Notes under the pieces: model-generated
What the model saw: only the letters and a program-made list of their open reading frames with translations
Told to the model about the DNA's origin: nothing
Databases searched by the model: none
From: Nonomuraea maritima
GTDB taxonomy: Bacteria > Actinomycetota > Actinomycetes > Streptosporangiales > Streptosporangiaceae
Assembly: GCF_900100395.1 (NCBI RefSeq)
Contig: NZ_FNFB01000006.1
Span: forward strand, 1 to 64,000
Direction of reading: 5' to 3'
DNA: 64,000 bases
Shown: positions 15,951 through 23,086 of the stretch, piece after piece
Position numbering within the stretch: the stretch's first letter is position 1
How the letters are laid out: each line of letters opens with the position of its first letter
Program-made: the position numbers and the translations under genes

Positions 15951-16397
15951 TCACGCGAGGGCGGTGACCAGCAGGGCGAAGGCGGCGACGATGACGGCGA
16001 CGCGGACGTGGTGGAGGCGGTCCCAGCGGTTCATCTGCTGCTGCCAGTCGGCCGGTCGGTTGTCGGGGGTCCACGTCCTGCTCCGGTTGTTGATCGGGAC
16101 GAGCAGCAGCACCGACATGAGCACGCTGACGATCAGCAGTGCGCCGGCCGTGACGGTGAGGACGTTGCCGGGGTGCTGCCATCCCAGGACGGCCCAGATC
16201 GCGACGAGGACGAGCGAACCGATGTACCAGAACGGCATCACGGCGCCGAGCATCCGTCCCCCGTGGGCGCGGCCGAGCTGGCTGCTGTCGGTGGGAAGCG
16301 CGTCGAGGATCCGGTTGATGACGAAGGCGACGGAGAACTCCACCCCCACCATCAGGCCGACGACCACGGTGGTGAAGACCTCGAGTGCGTTGAGCAT
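15951..16397 (-). CDS. DUF1772 (anthrone-oxygenase-like) membrane protein
   Basis: A 148-residue protein with four predicted membrane helices (VVVGLMVGVEFSVAF, WYIGSLVLVAIWAVLGW, TVTAGALLIVSVLMSVLLL and VAVIVAAFALLVTALA). The family landmark NNR and the Trp/Arg-rich loop (WQQQMNRWDRLHHVR) are as in DUF1772 proteins, some of which act as cofactor-free anthrone oxygenases; most bacterial members are uncharacterised. Divergent from a TetR gene, with two copies of the same palindrome in the shared region, so probably repressed by it. Confidence 0.88.
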   Translation of the reverse strand: MLNALEVFTTVVVGLMVGVEFSVAFVINRILDALPTDSSQLGRAHGGRMLGAVMPFWYIGSLVLVAIWAVLGWQHPGNVLTVTAGALLIVSVLMSVLLLVPINNRSRTWTPDNRPADWQQQMNRWDRLHHVRVAVIVAAFALLVTALA

Positions 16398-16414
16398 GAC
16401 GACCTCTCCATAAT

Positions 16415-16427
16415 CTAGCGCTGCTAG
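16415..16427. promoter_or_regulatory. Palindromic operator copy 1 (DUF1772 side)
   Basis: CTAGC-GCT-GCTAG, 13 bp, 18 nt upstream of the DUF1772 start. The same element with one central base changed recurs at 16466-16478, 51 bp away, on the TetR side; a half-site GCTAG also occurs at 16441-16445. Confidence 0.65.
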
Positions 16428-16465
16428 CTGATGAAGCAACGCTAGAGCTACTGTCGCTCGTTTGT

Positions 16466-16478
16466 CTAGCGATGCTAG
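16466..16478. promoter_or_regulatory. Palindromic operator copy 2 (TetR side)
   Basis: CTAGC-GAT-GCTAG, ending 9 nt before the TetR ATG. Paired with the copy at 16415-16427; the spacing of about five helical turns would place both on one DNA face. Confidence 0.65.
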
Positions 16479-16487
16479 GATCAGCTC

Positions 16488-17066
16488 ATGTCCGTACAGG
16501 AACGCAAGCAGCGGGAACGGGCGGAGCGCGAGCGCCTCATCGTGGCGACCGCCCGCGAGCTCGCCGAGCAGCAGGGCTGGGACGCGGTCACCACCCGCCG
16601 GCTCGCCGAGCGCATCGAATACAGCCAGCCCGTCCTCTACAGCCACTTCCGCGGCAAGCGCGAGATCATCGGCGCGGTCGCCCTCGAAGGCGCCGCCGAG
16701 ATGGCCGCGGCGCTGCGGGCGGCGACCTCGGCCGCTGACGGCCCTCGCGCCCGGGTCGCCGCCCTCGCCGGCACCTACCTCGACTTCGCCGCGCGCAACC
16801 CGGCGGTCTACGACGCCATGTTCGAGCTCGACGGCGGCCTGGCCTTCGCGCACGAGGACACCCCGCAACCGCTGAAGGACGCCTTCGCCGCCCTGCTCGA
16901 CAGCCTCACCGAGGTCGCCGGCGACGGCGTCCACCCGGGGCTGTTCACCGAGCTGTTCTGGGCGTCCCTGCACGGGCTGGCCACCCTCACCCGAGCGGGC
17001 CGGCTGCCGCCGGAGCACACAGAACGCAGGGTGGAGCTGCTGGTGAACCGGCTCGCCAAGCTCTGA
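16488..17066 (+). CDS. TetR/AcrR family regulator (WHG-type C-terminal domain)
   Basis: A 192-residue protein. The N-terminal TetR HTH covers about residues 10-60 (LIVATARELAEQQGW, then YSQPVLYSHFRGKREII). The C-terminal domain of the TetR_C_13/33 (WHG) kind includes FTELFWASLHGLATLTRAGRL. Divergent from the DUF1772 membrane protein; two matching 13-bp palindromes in the 90-nt gap suggest it represses both genes. Confidence 0.92.
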   Translation: MSVQERKQRERAERERLIVATARELAEQQGWDAVTTRRLAERIEYSQPVLYSHFRGKREIIGAVALEGAAEMAAALRAATSAADGPRARVAALAGTYLDFAARNPAVYDAMFELDGGLAFAHEDTPQPLKDAFAALLDSLTEVAGDGVHPGLFTELFWASLHGLATLTRAGRLPPEHTERRVELLVNRLAKL

Positions 17067-17086
17067 CGCGACTGGCGTCCACGGCG

Positions 17087-17269
17087 CTACGCGTGGTTGC
17101 GCTCGTGTGTCCGGGCCGGGTCGGGTCGGGGACGGCGTGACCAGAGCCAGGTCAGCAGGCTCTCGCCGATCCAGCCGTCCTGACGGCAGCCCGGCGGGAC
17201 GGCGAACACGGCTGAGCCGACGGGCGTGGTCCATTCGTTCAGCAGGTCGGCCTCGGAAAGGCTGAAGCT
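17087..17269 (-). pseudogene. Remnant of a Dyp-type peroxidase C-terminus
   Basis: The minus-strand frame contains ADLLNEWTTPVGSAVFAVPPG, shown here only up to the diagnostic part, then GWIGESLL. This is the conserved C-terminal end of Dyp-type haem peroxidases (normally ..LNEY..TGSAVFAVPPG..). Nothing of the ferredoxin-like or GXXDG haem region precedes it; the upstream residues are low-complexity. It is a leftover of a deleted gene. The assignment rests on recognition of this short segment. Confidence 0.55.
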
Positions 17270-17359
17270 GGACGAGGACGACGCGGCACAGCCGCACCGC
17301 CATCCTCGCACCCGCCCCCGCCGGTCCTGGGTCCGTGCCGTCCAGGAATCGGGACGGGA

Positions 17360-17386
17360 TGTCACAGCGGGAGCGGCTCGTTCGTC
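17360..17386 (+). promoter_or_regulatory. ECF41-type promoter in front of the AhpD-like gene
   Basis: TGTCACA at 17360-17366 and CGTC at 17383-17386 are separated by exactly 16 nt. This matches the published bipartite consensus of ECF41 sigma factors, and the gene 40 nt downstream is the kind of partner (carboxymuconolactone decarboxylase family) that these sigma factors normally control. Confidence 0.85.
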
Positions 17387-17425
17387 TCAGGGTGCGTCAC
17401 CATCGATTCACGAAGGGAACGCACC

Positions 17426-17899
17426 ATGGACGCACGACTGAACTACTTCGACAACCCCACCGCGGGCAAGGTGCTCAAGCAGTTCATGTCGGTGGGCAGA
17501 GCCTTCAGGGAGTCGTCGCTGCCGGCCGCCACGCAGGAGCTCGTGGCGCTGCGCGTCAGTCAGATCAACGGCTGCGCCGCCTGCGTCGACCTGCACACGA
17601 AGGAGGCCGCCGCCGCGGGCGAGAGCTCGGTGCGGCTCAACCTGGTCGCGGCGTGGCGGGAGGCCACCGTCTTCACCGAGGCAGAACGCGCGGCACTGGA
17701 GTTCGCGGAGCAGGGCACCCGGGTCGCCGACGCCGGCACCGGGGTCAGCGACGAGGTGTGGGCGAACGCCGCCAAGCACTACGACCAGGAGCAGCTCACC
17801 ACCCTGGTGTTCCTGGTCTCGTTCATGAACGCGGTGAACCGGCTGAACATCATCACCTGCCAGCCGGCCGGCGACTACCAGGTCGGCCAGTTCCACTGA
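17426..17899 (+). CDS. Carboxymuconolactone decarboxylase / AhpD-family protein (ECF41 target)
   Basis: A 157-residue all-helical protein of the AhpD-like superfamily. The redox motif is CAACVDLHTKEA (CxxC plus His), with the alkylhydroperoxidase-type continuation TEAERAALEFAEQGT. Likely a peroxidase/reductase-like protein rather than a true lactone decarboxylase. It lies directly upstream of an ECF41 sigma gene and carries the exact ECF41 promoter, which is the typical self-contained ECF41 arrangement with a COE-type partner. Confidence 0.9.
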   Translation: MDARLNYFDNPTAGKVLKQFMSVGRAFRESSLPAATQELVALRVSQINGCAACVDLHTKEAAAAGESSVRLNLVAAWREATVFTEAERAALEFAEQGTRVADAGTGVSDEVWANAAKHYDQEQLTTLVFLVSFMNAVNRLNIITCQPAGDYQVGQFH

Positions 17900-17925
17900 G
17901 CCGGGCCGCGGAAGGGGTGAGCGAG

Positions 17926-18843
17926 ATGGGCAGGATCGAGGAGTTCGAGGACCTGCGGCCGCTGCTGTTCTCGATCGCGTACCGGATTCTCGGGAGCGTG
18001 AGCGAGGCCGAGGACGCGGTGCAGGAGACGTGGCTGCGCTACGAGCTCGCGCCTGAGCGGCCCGAGTCGGTGAAGGCGTTCCTCTCGGCCGTGGTGACCA
18101 GGATCTCGATCGACGTCCTGCGCTCGGCGCGCGTCCAGCGGGAGGCGTACGTCGGCCCGTGGTTCCCCGAGCCGCTGCTCGCCGACCCGTACGAGGACCC
18201 GGCGCGGGCGGCGGAGCTGGCCGACTCGGTGTCGATGGCGTCGCTGCTGCTGCTGGAACGGCTCAGCCCGCTCGAACGGGCGGTCTTCGTGCTGCGCGAG
18301 GTGTTCGGCTTCGGCTACGACGAGATCGCGGCGGCGGTGGGCCGCTCGGAGGCGGCCTGCCGGCAGCTCGCCGTACGGGCGCGGCGGCACATGCAGGCCG
18401 GACGGCCGCGCTTCGCGGCGGCCCGCAGGGAGCGCGAGGAGCTGGCGTCACGGTTCTTCGCCGCCCTGAGCCAGGGCGACGTCACCGGCCTGCGCGACCT
18501 GCTCGCCGCGGACGTGTCGCTGGTCGGCGACGGCGGAGGCAAGGCCCCGCAGCTCGCCAGGGCGGTCGCCGGCGCCGACAACGTGGCCCGGCTGCTCGCG
18601 TCCGTGTTCGACCGGCTGATCGAGATGGGGGTGTCGTTCGAGCCCCACGAGGTCAACGGCCAGCCGGGGGCGATCTTCCGCGACCGGGACGACAAGGTGC
18701 TCTACACCGTGGTGCTCGACGTCCTCGACGGGAAGGTCCAGACGGTCCGGTCGGTGATCAACCCCGACAAGCTCACCCATCTCGGCCCGGTGGCGGACGC
18801 CTGGGCGCTCGACCGCGAAGTACGCCGGGCCCGACGCACCTGA
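17926..18843 (+). CDS. ECF41-family RNA polymerase sigma factor (SigJ-like, SnoaL C-terminal domain)
   Basis: A 305-residue sigma factor. Region 2 is residues about 8-75 (FSIAYRILGSVSEAEDAVQETWLRY), region 4 about 110-165 (LSPLERAVFVLREVFGFGYDEIAAAVGRSEAACRQL). A SnoaL-like domain from about 180 to 300 contains the ECF41 hallmarks DGGGK and NPDKL. In this group the C-terminal domain replaces an anti-sigma factor as internal regulator. Start ATG 17926 is chosen because GGAAGGGG lies 8 nt upstream; a GTG at 17917 is too close to it. Follows the AhpD-like gene. Confidence 0.92.
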   Translation: MGRIEEFEDLRPLLFSIAYRILGSVSEAEDAVQETWLRYELAPERPESVKAFLSAVVTRISIDVLRSARVQREAYVGPWFPEPLLADPYEDPARAAELADSVSMASLLLLERLSPLERAVFVLREVFGFGYDEIAAAVGRSEAACRQLAVRARRHMQAGRPRFAAARREREELASRFFAALSQGDVTGLRDLLAADVSLVGDGGGKAPQLARAVAGADNVARLLASVFDRLIEMGVSFEPHEVNGQPGAIFRDRDDKVLYTVVLDVLDGKVQTVRSVINPDKLTHLGPVADAWALDREVRRARRT

Positions 18844-18851
18844 CCGCAGGC

Positions 18852-18878
18852 TGTCACATAATCCGATGTTCTACTGTC
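18852..18878 (+). promoter_or_regulatory. Second, near-consensus ECF41-type promoter before the nitroreductase
   Basis: TGTCACA at 18852-18858, a 16-nt spacer, then TGTC at 18875-18878; only one base differs from TGTCACA-N16-CGTC. It lies 8 nt after the ECF41 sigma stop codon and 40 nt before the nitroreductase ATG, the same distance as in the 17360 promoter. Confidence 0.65.
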
Positions 18879-18918
18879 AAATGAGGTGACATGCGAAGTC
18901 GGACGGGGGAGGCAGCCG

Positions 18919-19611
18919 ATGGTGGACGTGTACGAGGCGGTCAAGAGCCGGCGGGCGGTTCGCGCATTCACCGACCGGGAGGTCCCCAGGGAGGTGCTGG
19001 AGCGCGTCCTGTCGGCCGCGGCCTGGTCGCCGTCCGGATCGAACATCCAGCCCTGGCGCATCTACGTGGTGACCGGTGCCCCGCTGGCCGAGCTGAAGAA
19101 GCGCGCCGGTGAGCGGGTCGCCGCCGTCGACCCCTGGGACGAGCGGGAGTACGAGATGTACCCGGCCGACCTGAAGAACCCGTACCGGGAGCGCCGGTCG
19201 GCCTTCGGCAGGGAGCGGTACAGCGCGCTGGGCGTCGCCCGCGAGGACTGGGAGGCCCGCCAGCGGGCCGCCGCGGGCAACTGGCAGTGTTTCGGCGCCC
19301 CCGCCGCCCTGTTCTGCTACATCGACCGTGACATGGGCCGGCCGCAGTGGGCCGACCTCGGCATGTACCTGCAGACGGTCATGCTGCTGCTGCGCGCGGA
19401 AGGGCTGCACAGCTGCCCGCAGATGGCATGGTCGGTCTACCGCGCGACCGTCGCGGAGATCGTGTCGCCCCCTGACGGGCTCATCCTGTTCTGCGGCATG
19501 TCCATCGGGTTCGAGGACACCACGGGCAACTACGTCCGTACGGGACGGGCGCCCTTGGAGGAGACGGTCACGTTCGTCGAGGGGCCGGTCGCGTCGTCGC
19601 ACGCGGCGTGA
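18919..19611 (+). CDS. Nitroreductase-family flavoprotein
   Basis: A 230-residue FMN-dependent oxidoreductase. The N-terminal signature SRRAVRAFTDREVPREVL and WSPSGSNIQPWRIYVV are the FMN-binding elements, with GLHSCPQMAWSVYR and the C-terminal FCGMSIGFED as in the NfnB/nitrobenzoate-reductase branch. Substrate unknown (nitroaromatics, quinones or enones). The ATG at 18919 has GGGGAGG upstream. It follows an ECF41 sigma gene and has an ECF41-like promoter, so it is probably part of that small regulon. Confidence 0.9.
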   Translation: MVDVYEAVKSRRAVRAFTDREVPREVLERVLSAAAWSPSGSNIQPWRIYVVTGAPLAELKKRAGERVAAVDPWDEREYEMYPADLKNPYRERRSAFGRERYSALGVAREDWEARQRAAAGNWQCFGAPAALFCYIDRDMGRPQWADLGMYLQTVMLLLRAEGLHSCPQMAWSVYRATVAEIVSPPDGLILFCGMSIGFEDTTGNYVRTGRAPLEETVTFVEGPVASSHAA

Positions 19612-19615
19612 GCGC

Positions 19616-20269
19616 TCAGGCGGCGCGGGGGAGGCGGTCCGCGCCGCGGACGTCAGAGACGAGGAACGTCTCCAGCGCGGCGACGTCCCCCGTGCGGGCG
19701 GCGGCCAGGAAGGCGGCCAGCAGGCGGCGGTGCTCGACCGTGCGGGCGGGCCCGCGGCGGGCGGTGGCCAGGCGTCTGCGGGCGCGGCTCAGCACCTGGC
19801 GGACGTTGACCGGGCTGAGGTGCAGCAGCTCCGCGATCCGCGTGTAGGGGTGGACGAAGGCCTCCCTGAGCACGTAGACCGCCCGCTCGGCGGGGGTGAG
19901 CCGTTCGACCAGCAGCACGAGGGCCCGTTCGAGGTCCTCGTCCCGCTCGACGGCGAGCGTGAGGTCGTCGCCGGTGGCGACGGGTTCATGGAACCACGGT
20001 TCCGCGTTCGTCTCGCGCCGCCGGCGGGCGGAACGGGCGACGTTGATGGCCAGCCGGGTGGTGACCAGCGACAGGTAGGCCGCGTCGTTCCGCACGGCCG
20101 ATCGGTCGGTGTGCTGCCAGCGCACCCAGACGTCCTGGAGAACGTCCTCGGCTTCCGACGCGCAGCGGACCACCCGGTAGGCGATGCCGAACAGGCGCGG
20201 GCCCAGCTCCATGAACGTGCCGGCGGCCTGTTCGAGGGCACTCACCTCGTCATGAACGTACAACGTCAC
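19616..20269 (-). CDS. ECF sigma factor with a truncated SnoaL-like C-terminus
   Basis: A 217-residue SigJ/ECF41-like sigma factor. Region 2 (LFGIAYRVVRCASEAEDVLQDVWVRW), PWFHEP linker and region 4 (LTPAERAVYVLREAFVHPYTRIAELL, SPVNVRQVLSRARRRL) are intact. The SnoaL-like domain starts (LLAAFLAAARTGDVAALETFL) but stops after about 30 residues, where homologues continue for about 100 more with DGGGK and NPDKL-type motifs. The truncated end abuts the convergent nitroreductase. GTG start at 20267-20269. A MarR-type palindrome lies 45 nt upstream. Confidence 0.85.
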   Translation of the reverse strand: MTLYVHDEVSALEQAAGTFMELGPRLFGIAYRVVRCASEAEDVLQDVWVRWQHTDRSAVRNDAAYLSLVTTRLAINVARSARRRRETNAEPWFHEPVATGDDLTLAVERDEDLERALVLLVERLTPAERAVYVLREAFVHPYTRIAELLHLSPVNVRQVLSRARRRLATARRGPARTVEHRRLLAAFLAAARTGDVAALETFLVSDVRGADRLPRAA

Positions 20270-20313
20270 CGACCCCCCGACCGGTTGCTTTCATAACGGT
20301 ATCGACAGAAACA

Positions 20314-20327
20314 GTATCGTTCGATAC
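20314..20327. promoter_or_regulatory. MarR-type palindrome upstream of the ECF sigma gene
   Basis: GTATC-GTTC-GATAC, 14 bp, with further half-sites (GTATCGA) just left of it. Nearly identical to the palindrome at 20876-20889 on the other side of the MarR gene, which marks both as probable MarR operators. Confidence 0.7.
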
Positions 20328-20368
20328 TTATCTCAGGGTACGTGGAGGTCGGTGTGCTTCGTCCTGGC

Positions 20369-20839
20369 CTACTTGGCGGCGGGGTAAGCGAGCCGGGTCA
20401 GCAGGTCTTTCAGCAGTTCGGTCTCGCCGGGCTCCAGGTCGGCGACCAGACGCTCGGCCGCCGGCTCGGCCGTGAGGTGGGCCGCGTCGAACAGCTCCAT
20501 GCCCTCGGGCGTGATCTCCACCGCGCGCACCCGCCGATCGCCCGGGACGGACTTGCGTACGGCCAGCCCCTTGCGCTCGAGATCGTCCACGACCCGCATG
20601 ATCCCCGCCTTGTCGGACCCCGTCGCGGTGGCCAGGTCGCGCTGCACGGTCGGCCCCCGGTCGACCAGCACGATCAGCACCGCGAAATGCCGCAGCTCGA
20701 TGCCGAGCGGCCGGACCGCCTCCGTCATCACCGTGAGCGCGCGCCAGTGCGCCTGGCGCAGCAGCAGGCCGAGAGCGAAGGGCGAGGTGTCGCCGGGGCG
20801 GGCGGTCGCCCGCGAGGCGGACGTTTTGTCGGAGCTCAT
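20369..20839 (-). CDS. MarR-family transcriptional regulator
   Basis: A 156-residue protein with a central winged HTH: PLGIELRHFAVLIVLVDRGPTVQRDLATATGSDKAGIMRVVDDLERKGL in successive helices, then the wing VPGDRRVRAVEITPEG. Typical MarR size. Divergent from the patatin/glycosyltransferase operon and head-on to nothing; its 3' end faces the promoter of the ECF sigma gene. The GTATCGTTYGATAC palindrome before its own start and before the ECF gene indicates autoregulation and control of both neighbours. Confidence 0.92.
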   Translation of the reverse strand: MSSDKTSASRATARPGDTSPFALGLLLRQAHWRALTVMTEAVRPLGIELRHFAVLIVLVDRGPTVQRDLATATGSDKAGIMRVVDDLERKGLAVRKSVPGDRRVRAVEITPEGMELFDAAHLTAEPAAERLVADLEPGETELLKDLLTRLAYPAAK

Positions 20840-20875
20840 TCCCCTATGTTAACAGAAACCTTCTCATTCGATATT

Positions 20876-20889
20876 GTATCGTTTGATAC
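20876..20889. promoter_or_regulatory. MarR-type palindrome between marR and the patatin operon
   Basis: GTATC-GTTT-GATAC, 14 bp, in the AT-rich 68-nt gap between the MarR start (20839) and the leader ORF (20908). A partial third copy (TTCGATATTGTATCG) overlaps its left arm. Matches the element at 20314-20327. Confidence 0.75.
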
Positions 20890-20907
20890 TAACTACCAGG
20901 AGGGCAG

Positions 20908-20967
20908 ATGACGAAGATCATGAACACCCCGGCTCGCCGGATCGCCGTGAAAGGCGTCGAACCATGA
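20908..20967 (+). CDS. 19-residue upstream ORF coupled to the patatin gene
   Basis: Encodes MTKIMNTPARRIAVKGVEP. It has the best ribosome-binding site in this operon (CAGGAGGG at 20898-20905). Its TGA (20965-20967) overlaps the patatin ATG (20964-20966), so ribosomes finishing it would reinitiate on the patatin gene. The sequence resembles the start of a Rossmann-fold protein and may be a decayed gene start kept as a translational leader. Confidence 0.4.
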   Translation: MTKIMNTPARRIAVKGVEP

Positions 20968-21890
20968 CGGGCGGCGCGGAGGCACCGATGGGCCTGCGTG
21001 CCCTTCCGCGTCCCGTGGCGGTCGTGGTCGGGGGCGGCGGCGTCCTCGGGGCCGCCCAGGTCGGCGTCGGGTACGCGCTGGAACAGCGAGGATTCGTCCC
21101 CGACCTGATCATCGGCACCTCGGTGGGCGCGCTCAACGGAGCCATCGCGGCCGCCCACCCCGGCCGGGCCGCCCCCTGGCTCGACCACGTCTGGACCCAC
21201 GTACGGCGCCGCGAGGTGTTCCCGCTCGGCGTCTGGTCCTCCAGGGCGAGCATCTTCGCCGACCGCGGCCTGCGCCGGCTGATCGCCCGCGCCGAGCTGC
21301 CGCGGCGGATCGAACAACTGGACATCCCGTTCACCGCGGTCGCCATGGACCTGGCCACCGGCGCGCAGGAGCTGCTCGACCGCGGAGACCTGGAGTCCGC
21401 ACTGCTCGCCAGCGCGGCCATCCCCGGGGTCCTGCCCCCGGTCGACCGGGAGGGCCGCACGCTCGTGGACGGGGGAGTGGTCGCCTTCGTCCCGGTACGG
21501 GCGGCCCTGGAGGCCGGGGCGGCCAGCGTGGTGGTGCTGTCCACCGGGCCGCACAGTTGGCCGCTGCGCCCGGTCGTCCCGCCCCGGCACGCCCGCGCGG
21601 TCGCCGCGCGGGCATGGCTGCTGCTGATGCACCACCAGATCGAGAGCGACCTGCGCCAGGTGTCAGAACGCATCCCCACGGTCGTGCTGCCGACCGGTGT
21701 CGAGACCTGGCCCGCCCCGTGGGACTTCGGTCACTCCCAGCGGCTGATCGAGACCGCCGCCGACGCGGCCGGCCGCTTCCTCGACGGGCTGAGGATCGCG
21801 GGCCCTGGCCTGTACGGCATCAACGACGGCATGGATCACGGCATGGATCACGGCATCGACGACACGGTCACGGCGGAGGTGGGCCGGTGA
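20964..21890 (+). CDS. Patatin-like phospholipase
   Basis: A 308-residue serine acyl hydrolase with the patatin Ser-Asp dyad. The oxyanion loop is VVVGGGGVLGAAQVGV, the nucleophile motif GTSVGAL, and the catalytic Asp sits in LVDGGVV. No signal peptide, so cytoplasmic or membrane-associated (RssA/NTE-like bacterial branch). The C-terminus contains a short GMDHGMDHGID repeat. First large gene of a coupled operon, and its TGA overlaps the GTG of the glycosyltransferase. Probably acts on membrane lipids. Confidence 0.9.
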   Translation: MTGGAEAPMGLRALPRPVAVVVGGGGVLGAAQVGVGYALEQRGFVPDLIIGTSVGALNGAIAAAHPGRAAPWLDHVWTHVRRREVFPLGVWSSRASIFADRGLRRLIARAELPRRIEQLDIPFTAVAMDLATGAQELLDRGDLESALLASAAIPGVLPPVDREGRTLVDGGVVAFVPVRAALEAGAASVVVLSTGPHSWPLRPVVPPRHARAVAARAWLLLMHHQIESDLRQVSERIPTVVLPTGVETWPAPWDFGHSQRLIETAADAAGRFLDGLRIAGPGLYGINDGMDHGMDHGIDDTVTAEVGR

Positions 21891-23083
21891 GCACCATCGC
21901 GTTCCTCAACATCCCTATGCACGGGCACGTCAACCCGACGCTGCCGGTCGTGGCGGAACTCGTCAGGCGGGGGCACTCCGTCGTCTGCCACACCTCGTCC
22001 GCCTTCGCGAAGGGGATCGAGGCCACCGGAGCCACTGTGCGCCTCCACCCGGGAGGCGACGCGCCGCTTCCCGACCCGCCGGTGCCGTTCACGATGCTGG
22101 ACGGGCTCACCCGCGCCGCCGTCGGCCTGCTGCCCGCCGTGCTCGCCGACCTGCGGCGCGTCCGTCCCGACCTGGTCGTCCACGGGGCGGCCTGTCCGTG
22201 GGGCGCGGTCGCCGCCGAGGAACTGGGGGTGCCGGCGGCGGCGCTGTTCACCACGTTCGCGTTCAACCGGCACGCGCCCAGCCCCACCCGCGCGTCCTGG
22301 GACCTGCTGGCCTCGGCGGCCGTCCGGCCGCGCCACGCCGTGAGCTACATGCGCTCGCAGTGGCGGCTGCACCGCCGCTACCACGCCTCTGGGCTGCCGC
22401 TGCTCGACCTGCTCAACGTACGGGAGCCGCTCAACGTGGTCTTCACCTCGCGCGCGTTCCAGCCCGACGCCGGCGCCTTCGACGCGACCTACCGGTTCGT
22501 CGGCCCCAGCCTGGGCGCCCGTCCGCTCGACCCGACGTTCCCGCTCGACAGGCTGCGCTCCCCGGTGCTGTACGCCTCGCTCGGCACGGTGTTCACCGCC
22601 GAGCCGGGGCTGCTGCGCGCCTTCGCCGCCGCGCTCGCACCCCTGGCGGGAACCGTGGTCATCGCCACGGGACAGACCGACCCGGCCACGCTCGGCCCGC
22701 TGCCGGACAACGTGCTCGCCCGGCGCTTCGTCCCGCAACCCGAGGTGCTGGCCCGCGCCGCGCTGTTCGTGACGCACGGCGGGATGAACAGCGTCAACGA
22801 GGCCCTGTACGCCGGCGTCCCGATGCTGGTGATCCCGCAGGGCGCGGACCAGCCGGTCGTGGCCCGGCGGGTCGTCGAGCTCGGCGCCGGCCTGTCGATC
22901 CGTACCGAGGACGCCGCCGAGGGGCCCGTGCGCGCCCTCGCCGGACGCCTGCTCGGCGAGCCCGGCTTCCTGGCCGCGGCGCGGGCGCTGCAGGTCGCCC
23001 AGCGCGAGGCCGGCGGCTACCTGCGCGCCGCCGACGAACTGGAGCGCTACCTGCTCCACTCAGGGTCGGCACGGGAGCGCTGA
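21887..23083 (+). CDS. GT1-family glycosyltransferase (MGT/UDPGT-like)
   Basis: A 398-residue GT-B enzyme. The N-terminal acceptor domain begins IAFLNIPMHGHVNPTLPVV. The C-terminal nucleotide-sugar domain has the UDPGT signature spread over FVPQPEVLARAALFVTHGG, MNSVNEALYAGVPML and PQGADQPVVA. This is the macrolide-glycosyltransferase/sterol-glucosyltransferase-like branch, which glycosylates lipophilic acceptors with UDP- or dTDP-sugars. GTG start overlaps the patatin stop (GTGA). Its place between a phospholipase and an acyl-hydrolase-like protein suggests a lipid-type acceptor; this is inference. Confidence 0.9.
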   Translation: MSTIAFLNIPMHGHVNPTLPVVAELVRRGHSVVCHTSSAFAKGIEATGATVRLHPGGDAPLPDPPVPFTMLDGLTRAAVGLLPAVLADLRRVRPDLVVHGAACPWGAVAAEELGVPAAALFTTFAFNRHAPSPTRASWDLLASAAVRPRHAVSYMRSQWRLHRRYHASGLPLLDLLNVREPLNVVFTSRAFQPDAGAFDATYRFVGPSLGARPLDPTFPLDRLRSPVLYASLGTVFTAEPGLLRAFAAALAPLAGTVVIATGQTDPATLGPLPDNVLARRFVPQPEVLARAALFVTHGGMNSVNEALYAGVPMLVIPQGADQPVVARRVVELGAGLSIRTEDAAEGPVRALAGRLLGEPGFLAAARALQVAQREAGGYLRAADELERYLLHSGSARER

Positions 23084-23086
23084 GCG

